12,400 bases of DNA from Myxococcales bacterium. Its GTDB lineage: Bacteria; Myxococcota_A; Bradymonadia; Bradymonadales; Bradymonadaceae. The notes under the pieces are model-generated. The model was not told where the DNA came from. It ran no database searches and saw only the letters and a program-made list of their open reading frames with translations. Location of the stretch: the NCBI GenBank assembly GCA_007120915.1, contig SKMT01000413.1, forward strand, positions 1 to 12,400, in the 5' to 3' direction. The position numbers were made by a program, and so were the translations under genes. Shown here in pieces: positions 6,088-12,400 of the stretch (position 1 is the first letter of the stretch; each line of letters begins with the position of its first letter).

Positions 6088-7206
6088 TTGTTCGATTTTC
6101 AACAGGCGACGCCGGCGTTGGACCGGTCGGTCAGTCTACGCCGACAGGTCACCGCCCAGGCGATGCAGGTGTTCGGAGGATGGGGATATCGGGAGATCCA
6201 GATTCCACTGCTGGAGCACTTCGACGCCCTCAAGAGAGGGTTGGACGAAGATCAGATCGCGCGCAGCTTCCGGTTTGTGGACCGCGGGGGCAACCTGATG
6301 GTGTTGCGCCCCGACGTGACCCCGGCGGTCGCCAAGACCTACGCCTATCAGCTTCGGGGGCTGCCGCTTCCGCTGAGAGTCGCCTATGCGAACAAGGTCG
6401 TTCGCATCGAGCGGGCCTTCGGCGCCGAAGAGGTCGAAAGCTACCAACTCGGCGCCGAGCGCATCGGCCGGAAGGGGCTCGTCGCCGATGTGGAGGTGTT
6501 GCTGGTGGTGCTGGAGGTGCTCGAACGGCTGGGGCTGAGGCGATTTCACATCAACCTGGGAGACCACAAGCTCGCCCAGTTGTTGCTCAGCGCCACCGGT
6601 GCGCCGCGGCGGATTCGCGGTGAGGTCGAAGAGGCAATTCTGTCGCGCGACCCCGACCAGGTGCGCCGGATTCTCGTAAACCTGGGCACTCGCTCCCGAT
6701 ACATCGACGCCACCTCCGCGCTCGCCGGGCTGGAAGGGGGCCTGCAGCAACTCGACGTCATCGAGAAGACGCTCAACGGCAACACGAAGGTGCGCGAACG
6801 GATCGCCTATCTGCGCGACGTGGAACGAACCGTCGACGAGCTGGGCTACGGCTCCCGGGTGCGCATCGATCTGGGGGAGTTGGACGGGCCCGGCTACTAC
6901 ACCGGCATCGGGTTCAGCGTCGTCTCCGAGGGAGCGAGTCGGCGCATCGCCCGCGGCGGGCGCTACGACAACCTCATCGGCCAGTACGGGGCGGACACCC
7001 CGGCGGTTGGTTTCTCCTTTTCGCTGGAGACGTTGGTGGAGCTGTTGCACCCGAAAGCCTCCCGCACCTCACGCAAACGCCACAATCACGAAGTGGTGCC
7101 GGTCAGCACTCATTCGCCGGCCGACGGGTTTGAAGATGCGCTGGAGCGCAGGCGCAACAACATGTCGACGCGAATTGTGGCCCGAGACGACCAGGAGACG
7201 TCATGA
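6088..7206 (+). CDS. hisZ: HisZ, ATP phosphoribosyltransferase regulatory subunit (HisRS-like)
   Basis: HisZ is a histidyl-tRNA synthetase paralogue without aminoacylation function; with short-form HisG it forms the octameric first enzyme of histidine synthesis. The 372-residue product shows class II synthetase-like motifs: WGYREIQIPLLE (32-43), MVLRPDVTPAVAK (71-83), LPLRVAYANKVVR (94-106), SYQLGAERIG (118-127), GYYTGIGFSVV (269-279) and RGGRYDNLIGQYG (289-301), then PAVGFSFSLE. The usual L-R-G-x-x-YYTG reads LDGPGYYTG here, with Asp 266 at the normal Arg position. The frame is closed by a TAA at 6046-6048, and the only plausible start is TTG 6088, with GGA at 6078-6080 as a weak ribosome binding site. 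The last ~50 residues are basic, low in similarity and probably flexible. The stop overlaps the start of the HisG-like gene by 4 bp (ATGA), which implies translational coupling. No other his genes are in the window. Confidence 0.85.
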   Translation: MFDFQQATPALDRSVSLRRQVTAQAMQVFGGWGYREIQIPLLEHFDALKRGLDEDQIARSFRFVDRGGNLMVLRPDVTPAVAKTYAYQLRGLPLPLRVAYANKVVRIERAFGAEEVESYQLGAERIGRKGLVADVEVLLVVLEVLERLGLRRFHINLGDHKLAQLLLSATGAPRRIRGEVEEAILSRDPDQVRRILVNLGTRSRYIDATSALAGLEGGLQQLDVIEKTLNGNTKVRERIAYLRDVERTVDELGYGSRVRIDLGELDGPGYYTGIGFSVVSEGASRRIARGGRYDNLIGQYGADTPAVGFSFSLETLVELLHPKASRTSRKRHNHEVVPVSTHSPADGFEDALERRRNNMSTRIVARDDQETS

Positions 7207-7952
7207 CCCGCTCTGAACGGCTTCGTATGGCCCTTCCCGTCAGCGACGAACTCGACGCGATCTGCGGCCATCTTCGCGCCTGTGGGTTTGGACTTCCCAA
7301 CCTGGAGATGCCCGGGCTGCACGAGGCGGGCGACCCCATCGATTGCGGCTACTCCTTCGAGGTGTTTCGGCTCGACCCGGCCGACGTGGCAACCTACGTC
7401 GAACACGCCATCAGCCACCTGGGGGTGATGAGCACCGACCTACTTCGCGAGTCGGAGTCCGCCGTCTGGAGACCCTACACCTTCCCCTTCGGTGAGTATC
7501 CGATGGTGCTGGCCGCACCCCGGGGCGAATCCTTCGCAAGCCTGTCGACGCGGCCCAACCTGCGCATCGCCTCGCCGTACCCGAAGCTGGCTCAGGATGT
7601 GTTCGCTCACCGCGGGATGCCCGTCGAAATTGTGCCCGTCGCCGACAGCTACACCGCCTGTCTTCTGGGGCTGGCCGACGCCTTCGTCGACAGGCTGATG
7701 GACCCGGCGCCGATGTACGAACACGACTTCCGGGTGCTCGAAGTGCTGGAACACCGCCGCCTGAAGCTGGTGGTCAACCGGGCGCTGGGCTCGCGGCGCC
7801 GAATCGCGATCCAGAAGCTGGTCAAACAGCTCGAGGAGCACCAGCCCGAACCCCCGCAGTCCATCGAAGTCCCCTTCGAGACGGCCGACGAGTTCAACCC
7901 CGGACCCTACCTGGAGTGGGACAACGACACCGAAGGCGAAGTCGCCGGCTAG
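7203..7952 (+). CDS. hisG: HisG-like protein (short-form ATP phosphoribosyltransferase fold) with degenerate active-site motifs
   Basis: Canonical HisG joins ATP and PRPP in the first committed step of histidine synthesis. This 249-residue product (ATG 7203, AGGAG at 7193-7197) follows the short HisG layout: LRMALP at the start, FRLDPADVATYVEHAISHLGV (55-75), PMVLAAP (100-106), LRIASPYPKLAQDVFAHRG (120-138), LLGLADAFVD (154-163) and a LKLVVNRAL end (187-195). Signature residues are replaced: the PKGR motif reads PVSD (12-15); the Arg of RPxDV is Asp 58; GxxGxD reads GVMSTD (74-79); the Lys of SKYP is Pro 125; GSVE reads DSYT (148-151); and the PRPP loop TGxTL reads DPAPM (167-171). A tail of about 38 residues, rich in Pro and acidic residues, is extra. 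Fold and partnership with HisZ look real, but catalysis is doubtful. It could be a lineage-specific divergent HisG or a pseudoenzyme. Confidence 0.8.
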   Translation: MTRSERLRMALPVSDELDAICGHLRACGFGLPNLEMPGLHEAGDPIDCGYSFEVFRLDPADVATYVEHAISHLGVMSTDLLRESESAVWRPYTFPFGEYPMVLAAPRGESFASLSTRPNLRIASPYPKLAQDVFAHRGMPVEIVPVADSYTACLLGLADAFVDRLMDPAPMYEHDFRVLEVLEHRRLKLVVNRALGSRRRIAIQKLVKQLEEHQPEPPQSIEVPFETADEFNPGPYLEWDNDTEGEVAG

Positions 7953-7958
7953 CTCCAC

Positions 7959-8056
7959 CGAACACCGACCACAGACCACCGAACACCCACCACCCGCCAC
8001 TCACCACCGACTACCGAACACCCACCACCGAACACCCACCACCGAACACCCACCAC
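7959..8056. repeat. Fourteen tandem heptamers between convergent gene ends
   Basis: The 98 bases divide exactly into 14 heptamers, nearly all ending in CAC. The core is a 14-base unit CGAACACCCACCAC (two heptamers), present as three perfect adjacent copies at 8015-8028, 8029-8042 and 8043-8056 and another at 7980-7993. Variant units lie at 7959-7972 and 7994-8007, and single heptamers at 7973-7979 and 8008-8014. The minus strand is G-rich, with repeated GGTGGTGGG. The array starts 7 bases after the HisG-like stop and ends 8 bases before the TPR gene's stop, filling the whole gap; no conventional terminator is present. Period 7 means units shift reading frame, which fits a non-coding array. 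Confidence 0.9.
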
Positions 8057-8063
8057 CGATTTA

Positions 8064-11000
8064 CTACCAATCAAACCCTTCGACGGGCAGCCGCTCGTAG
8101 TGATTCTCCAGAAGCGCCGCGCGATCGTAGATACCGCGCTCCTCGTTGATGATCCGAAGGTGATTGAGCATTTCACGCAACCCGGGAGGGGAGCGGTCAT
8201 AGCTTCGAAGGGCGCGCCGAATCTCTGCTTCTGCGCCTTCCAGGTCGCCGTCGCGGTATTTCAGCCATCCCAGGGTGTCGATAAAGCTGGGGCTTCGTCG
8301 ATCGTCTAGCACCACGGCGCGCCGAATCATATCGAGCCCGGCGTCGATGTCGTGGTCCGTCGTGGCGTGGGAGAACGCCAGGTTGTTCAGATAGGTCGGG
8401 ATGGGAGTGTCGGTACCGACGAACCGGGCCTGCCACAGCCGGTCGCGATAAAACCCGTAGGCTCCTTCGTGGTCGTCCGTCAGTTCGAGAATTCTGGCGA
8501 GCTGGCCGGTGAACTCAGTCCACGCCGCGCCGTCTCCTTGAAGAAGCCGGGGGCGGTGGGTTTGAAGCACGGAGTGCACAGTCGACGGCGCATCCGGCAT
8601 CCCACGGGCCGCCGTCAGCATTGCCTGCGCCGGCAGTGAGACAATGTCACCATCGCGCACAGGAAGTTCCAGAAGCTGAACCATCAACTGATCGGCGATG
8701 TCCCTCTCGCCGCCCTGAAGTGCTGCCTGAATGCCGGCGTAATGGCTTCGGAAGCGGTCGATCCCGGCGGCATTGGCCTGCTGAATGCGGTCCATTCCTT
8801 CGTCGGGGCTGCCGACGCGAAGCTGGTAGACGCCGCCCAGGAAATCGGCGTAGGGGCCGGTGGTGTCATCTTCATCGAGCCTGGTGACGACCGGCTGGAG
8901 TTGTTCGAACAGTTGGCGCGCAATCAGTCGGTCCCCCAGCTCCATCAGCCACATCGACGAAGCGTCGGAGTGATCCGTCAACGCGTCGAGCCACTGATTT
9001 GCCTCTTCGGTGTCATCCAGCGCCAGTGCTGCTTCGGCGAAGAACACCATCAATTGTGGCGTCAACTCGTCGGTGGGTACTTCAGGAGCGATGACCCGAA
9101 GAATCTCGACGTCCAGTTTGTGGTTGGCCAGCTCTTCGACCACCTTCGTCGTGGCGTGTTGATTGTAGCCTCGCTGGGCGAGCCGGCGGGTAAGTATGTC
9201 GCGCGCCTCCGCGGTCTGGCCGTCGTCGAACAGCACCCGGGCGTGCACGATGTTCCAGCGCAAATTCTGGGGCTGAGCCTCCAACACTCGCTCGATCACC
9301 GGGAGTGTCAACTCTGCTTCTGCGCCCGTAAATTTATCGAGTAGATGTTCGGTAAGTTCGTCCACCGGATCGTCGGCGACCTCGAAGAGCCGGTCCACCG
9401 CCTCCACGAGGACATCCCGGTCGCCCGCGTAAAACGCGGCGGTCACCTTGCCCAGGAGCATGTCGGTGGTGGGGCGGAGTTGCGCGGCTTCAACGGCCAG
9501 CCGCAGCGCTTCGTCGTCACGGCCGAGCCGCTGAAGTTCCTCCAGGATCTCAGCGCGGGCATCGTGGCGGTTGGGCACGCGGTCCAGATACTCGTCGATA
9601 CGCTCGTCGAGGTCCTCGGAGCGGATGTGCAAAAGCCCAAGCTGCATCAGAAACGGGCGGTGATCGTCGAAATAGTCCTGCTCGTCGAGGGCGTCGTCGA
9701 TCATCTCGTCGGCCAAGTCGTCGGCGCCGGCGGCAATGAATTGTTCGGCCAACTCCAGGCGCATCGCCCGGCGGTGGGCCGGGTCGTCCGCCTCTTCGAG
9801 CAGATTATAGGCTATCCGAGCTGCGTCGTCGGAGTCGGCAGCAGTTAGCGCCAGTTGCAGCTCCAACAGTTGTCGGCGCTGTTCCAGTTGGTGGATCGGG
9901 GCATCAGAAAGCGCCTGCTCGACCTCGTCGACAAAGCCCAGCGACGCCATCGCCGCCAGCGAGTCGAGCACTGCGGTGTCGAGGATTCCCTCTCGGGACA
10001 ATCCGCCGGTGGTCGTCGCCTGTTCGCTGCGTCGAAAGTCCGCCTCGTCCATCTGATGGAGCGAATCGACGACCTCGAACAACTCGTCGATCGATCGGTG
10101 TGGGTCGGCGTGGTGCTCCAGATCGTAGTGGACCTTGCGGGGCATCGCGAACGCCACGAACGCCGGCTGTGCTGCGATTCGATTCAGAAAACGGCGGGCC
10201 TCCTCGTGTTTTCCGGCAAGCTCGAAGCGAAGCAAGATGGACGCCAGAACGTCCCCACCGGCATCCGGTTGTTCCAGCCGTTGCTCAAAGATATCGAAGG
10301 CGCGGTCGATGTCCCCGTTGATCAACCGGGTGTGAGCGTACTGTTCCAGGTAGTCGTCATCGCCGTGATCTATGGCGGCGCGAAGGTAGGTCAGCCCATC
10401 ATCATGCTCGCCGGAGCGAAGCCGGTGGTCGCCGATGGGGCCGAGCATTCGGCCATGGTCGGTGGCCAGAGGATCGGTGACTACGTCGAGCAGATCCCGT
10501 TTGTGTTCCCAACTGACCAGCCGCGACAGGGGAGTCGTCCAGTTCAAAAGCAGCGCGGCGCCAGTAGTGGGATCGCCCTCGTCGATTTCATCCTCCACCT
10601 TGCGGAGAATGTCGTCGTAGCGGCTGGCGTCGTCGAGTTCTCGTACCGCTTCGTACATCCCCCAGGTGGTGGCGTTGACGTGGCCGATCCCCTCCTGGCG
10701 CACGTCGGGATCGGCGCTGTGCAGATACCATCTTCCGAGCCGATGTCGCAGCTCATTGGGCATCGTCTCACCGTCTTCTTCGAAGTGGCGGGCCACCGTC
10801 AGCGCCCCGGCGACATGCCCAATGTCGGCGAAGGCATCGAAGAAGTCACGGCGGCTTGACCCGTCAAATCGGGACGTGGACTGCCGTGCGAACTGGTAGT
10901 CCTCGAAGCCCGTGGTTACGTCGCCGCGCCGGATCGCGAAGCTGCCGCGGGCGGTGCGAACGGCGAGGTCGTCCGGATCGGCGCTCAGAGCCCGATCGAA

Positions 11001-12041
11001 GGCGTCAGTGGCACCGTGGACGTCGCCGCGGTCGGCGAGAAATCGGGCGGCCTGCAACCAGGCGCGCTGTGGTTCGCTGGCGTGATGCGCGGCCTCTTCA
11101 AAGACCTGAAATGCGCGATCACGATCGCCGTGGTGGTAGTAGTAAAACCCTGCCTGAACCGCAGACTGATGAATCGGAGAGGCATCCAGCTCGCCGAGGT
11201 GTTCGGCGGCCAACTCCCACTGGCCCAGCTCCTCGAGCGTGCTCACGGCGGTGCGCCGGGAGCGGTTCGTGTTGCCCGTGCGCTCCAGAAAATCGTCCAC
11301 CAGGTTTTTGAGGGCGTCAAAGTCCTCGCGCTGCTGATGGATTTCAGCCAGCAGTTGGAACCCGCGGATGCTGGTGGCGCCGCTTCCGGAGATCAGCAGG
11401 TTGCTGGCGTACTGCTCGGCGTGGTCGTACATCGAAAAATCGATGAGCAATTCGGCGATCCGCCCCGACAGCGACGTGTCGCGTCGCTGGGCCTGGAAAT
11501 AGTCATCGAGCACGTCCGTCGCCTTCGTCGCTTCGCCCAACTGCAGAAGGGACTCGACGTATCCCAGCGAATGCAACGCGGTGCGGTCGTGGCGGTCGGC
11601 CTCGCGTTCGTAGGCGATAACGGCGGGGCGCCACATGCGTCGTTGGTGAAACTCTTCGGCGCGGCGATCCCAGGCGTCGTCCCCGACGTCGGTGGCGTCG
11701 AGATAGTCCAGATAGTAGGAGCGCGCTCGTTCCAGGGCGTGGCGGGCGACGCCCAGATCGGTGTCGTCGTGTTCGTAGAGGGCATGATAGGCGTCTCCAA
11801 CGAGCCGCAGGATGACGGGGTGGACCCGCTCGTCATCATACCAGGGCCGGTAGAAGTCGAGCAGCCGGGGGCCGTGGTCGCCGTCGGCGAGCCGGGAGCC
11901 GATGCGCTGGAGAGCGGCCCCCGGTTCGTCGGCGCGCTCCACAAACCGGTGGAGCTGTTCGAAGGCCTCGTCGACTCCGCCCGGCGGGGCGAGCGGATCG
12001 GCCTCCCCTTCCCAGCGGGTGTAGCGCGAGTACACGGTCAC
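8064..12041 (-). CDS. Very large TPR-repeat protein with a VWA-protein-like N-terminus
   Basis: This is a 1325-residue product from GTG 12041, whose GTGA overlaps the stop of the upstream ATPase by 4 bp; a longer frame to 12353 is an Arg-rich shadow of that ATPase and is rejected. Most of the protein is a solenoid of helical pairs with TPR features (A-x-x-L-x-R-A and L-x-x-G-x-x-x-x-A spacing), strongly acidic. The clearest repeats are at the C-terminus (1216-1278: YLNNLAFSHATTD, MIRRAVVLD, FIDTLGWLKYRDGDLEGAE). TPR arrays scaffold protein complexes; partner and pathway are unknown, and no catalytic domain was recognised. No signal peptide or membrane segment is visible. Residues 3-20 (YSRYTRWEGEADPLAPP) instead resemble the start of VWA-domain proteins that normally follow this type of ATPase. 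Coding GC is about 73% in the first ~75 codons and about 64% beyond. The mix may be a true fusion or a chimeric junction that has removed the TPR protein's own N-terminus. Confidence 0.85.
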   Translation of the reverse strand: MTVYSRYTRWEGEADPLAPPGGVDEAFEQLHRFVERADEPGAALQRIGSRLADGDHGPRLLDFYRPWYDDERVHPVILRLVGDAYHALYEHDDTDLGVARHALERARSYYLDYLDATDVGDDAWDRRAEEFHQRRMWRPAVIAYEREADRHDRTALHSLGYVESLLQLGEATKATDVLDDYFQAQRRDTSLSGRIAELLIDFSMYDHAEQYASNLLISGSGATSIRGFQLLAEIHQQREDFDALKNLVDDFLERTGNTNRSRRTAVSTLEELGQWELAAEHLGELDASPIHQSAVQAGFYYYHHGDRDRAFQVFEEAAHHASEPQRAWLQAARFLADRGDVHGATDAFDRALSADPDDLAVRTARGSFAIRRGDVTTGFEDYQFARQSTSRFDGSSRRDFFDAFADIGHVAGALTVARHFEEDGETMPNELRHRLGRWYLHSADPDVRQEGIGHVNATTWGMYEAVRELDDASRYDDILRKVEDEIDEGDPTTGAALLLNWTTPLSRLVSWEHKRDLLDVVTDPLATDHGRMLGPIGDHRLRSGEHDDGLTYLRAAIDHGDDDYLEQYAHTRLINGDIDRAFDIFEQRLEQPDAGGDVLASILLRFELAGKHEEARRFLNRIAAQPAFVAFAMPRKVHYDLEHHADPHRSIDELFEVVDSLHQMDEADFRRSEQATTTGGLSREGILDTAVLDSLAAMASLGFVDEVEQALSDAPIHQLEQRRQLLELQLALTAADSDDAARIAYNLLEEADDPAHRRAMRLELAEQFIAAGADDLADEMIDDALDEQDYFDDHRPFLMQLGLLHIRSEDLDERIDEYLDRVPNRHDARAEILEELQRLGRDDEALRLAVEAAQLRPTTDMLLGKVTAAFYAGDRDVLVEAVDRLFEVADDPVDELTEHLLDKFTGAEAELTLPVIERVLEAQPQNLRWNIVHARVLFDDGQTAEARDILTRRLAQRGYNQHATTKVVEELANHKLDVEILRVIAPEVPTDELTPQLMVFFAEAALALDDTEEANQWLDALTDHSDASSMWLMELGDRLIARQLFEQLQPVVTRLDEDDTTGPYADFLGGVYQLRVGSPDEGMDRIQQANAAGIDRFRSHYAGIQAALQGGERDIADQLMVQLLELPVRDGDIVSLPAQAMLTAARGMPDAPSTVHSVLQTHRPRLLQGDGAAWTEFTGQLARILELTDDHEGAYGFYRDRLWQARFVGTDTPIPTYLNNLAFSHATTDHDIDAGLDMIRRAVVLDDRRSPSFIDTLGWLKYRDGDLEGAEAEIRRALRSYDRSPPGLREMLNHLRIINEERGIYDRAALLENHYERLPVEGFDW

Positions 12042-12400
12042 GCCCCGTACCGGACGCCGACGCCTCCCGTCGCGGCATCCTCGACGTCGTGGCGGTGGAG
12101 ACGACGCCCGAGATGCAGTCCCTCGAGGACGAACTCGACCACGCTGGCCGCGACCTCGGGATCCTCGTGAGCCCCGGTCGCACCGCCGTCCTCGCCGAGG
12201 CTCGCCATCCAGCGCCCGAGCCCGTCGACACGCTCCCCGAACGCGGCGAGCACCGCTTCCCCGGGGACGAGCTCCCCCGTCTCCACGACGAGCCCCTGAT
12301 CGAAACGGGCCACCAGCGCGGCGAACTCCTCGGTTGGCAGGTAGCGACGCCACACGGACAGCAGCGCACGAGAGAGCGCGTGCTCGACGACATCGAGCTC
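12038..12400 (-). CDS. Magnesium-chelatase/MoxR-like AAA+ ATPase, C-terminal end (cut by window edge)
   Basis: The minus-strand frame is open from the right edge to a TGA at 12038-12040 and gives the last 120 residues of a longer protein. The segment runs ELDVVEHALSRALLSVWRRY, LPTEEFAALVARFDQG, VVETGELVPG, then VVEFVLEGLHLGRRL and a GVGVRYGA end. From memory of the family, this is the C-terminal tail of BchI/ChlI-like AAA+ ATPases, often annotated as magnesium chelatase or sigma-54-interacting regulators in actinobacteria. Their next gene usually encodes a VWA-domain partner. The Walker motifs would lie to the right, so the assignment rests on tail similarity alone. GC is about 72%, higher than the rest of the window. 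The 4-bp GTGA overlap with the next gene indicates translational coupling in the organism of origin. Confidence 0.65.
   Translation of the reverse strand, partial: ELDVVEHALSRALLSVWRRYLPTEEFAALVARFDQGLVVETGELVPGEAVLAAFGERVDGLGRWMASLGEDGGATGAHEDPEVAASVVEFVLEGLHLGRRLHRHDVEDAATGGVGVRYGA

Noticed and set aside
6136..7050. Minus-strand frame of 304 residues opposite hisZ
   Set aside because: The plus strand encodes clear HisZ motifs; the opposite frame shows no recognisable domain.
7959..8056. CRISPR array
   Set aside because: Units are 7 or 14 bases and contiguous, with no unique spacers; this is a simple tandem repeat.
9855..10859. Plus-strand frame of 334 residues opposite the TPR gene
   Set aside because: Shadow of the TPR gene in a high-GC region; no ribosome binding site or domain features, and the minus strand has consistent TPR periodicity.
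11016..12170. Plus-strand frame of 384 residues
   Set aside because: It spans the ATPase/TPR boundary on the opposite strand without regard to gene ends, as expected for a GC-driven shadow.
12042..12353. N-terminal extension of the TPR protein to 12353
   Set aside because: The extension is almost all Arg, Gly and Ala and is the out-of-frame reading of the ATPase tail; the GTG at 12041 with 4-bp overlap is a better start.

Overview
The window looks like chromosomal DNA of a high-GC (roughly 60-65%) Gram-negative bacterium, most likely from the former Deltaproteobacteria (Myxococcota or Bradymonadota type). The pointers are an AgmX/PglI-type C-terminal domain protein, very Asp/Glu-rich secreted and TPR proteins of the kind seen in salt-adapted lineages, a HisZ plus short-form HisG pair, and an RNase HI with an unusual N-terminal extension. 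This placement is inference; no rRNA or universal marker is present. The last ~400-580 bases are clearly richer in GC (about 72% by hand count) and carry a gene pair of actinobacterial flavour, so the right end may be foreign DNA or an assembly chimera.

Layout, left to right: (1) 1-1216, minus strand, the N-terminal 405 residues of an exported polytopic membrane protein, probably an MscS-type channel, running off the left edge. (2) A divergent intergenic region with a very good sigma70-type promoter drives 1438-1932, a small secreted protein. An intrinsic terminator follows and abuts the ribosome binding site of 2022-2558, a second small secreted protein that looks like a diverged tandem paralogue. 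(3) 2565-3215, minus, a secreted acidic AgmX/PglI-domain protein, convergent with the previous gene with a 6 bp gap. (4) 3279-3980, minus, RNase HI with a ~100-residue N-terminal extension, directly downstream of 4069-5811, minus, a solitary gamma-class N6-adenine DNA methyltransferase with no restriction enzyme beside it. (5) A 276 bp divergent intergenic region with short GGAGATAT-type repeats. (6) 6088-7206 hisZ and 7203-7952 hisG-like, plus strand, coupled by an ATGA overlap. The HisG-like protein has lost nearly every signature residue expected for PRPP/ATP binding. (7) 7959-8056, an exact 14-copy heptamer array between convergent gene ends. (8) 8064-12041, minus, a 1325-residue TPR protein whose GTG start overlaps by 4 bp the end of (9) 12038-12400, minus, the C-terminal 120 residues of a magnesium-chelatase-like AAA+ ATPase.

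How the genes work together: methyltransferase and RNase HI probably share a transcript. HisZ and the HisG-like protein should form a complex as in normal histidine synthesis, but the degenerate catalytic motifs raise the possibility of a non-catalytic or altered role. The AAA+ ATPase is of a type normally followed by a VWA-domain protein. The first ~20-55 residues of the TPR protein resemble the start of such a VWA protein, so the ATPase/TPR junction is either a real gene fusion or an artefact. The most interesting items are the degenerate HisG, the VWA-like/TPR junction, the 14-mer-in-7-mer repeat array and the terminator-separated secreted paralogues.
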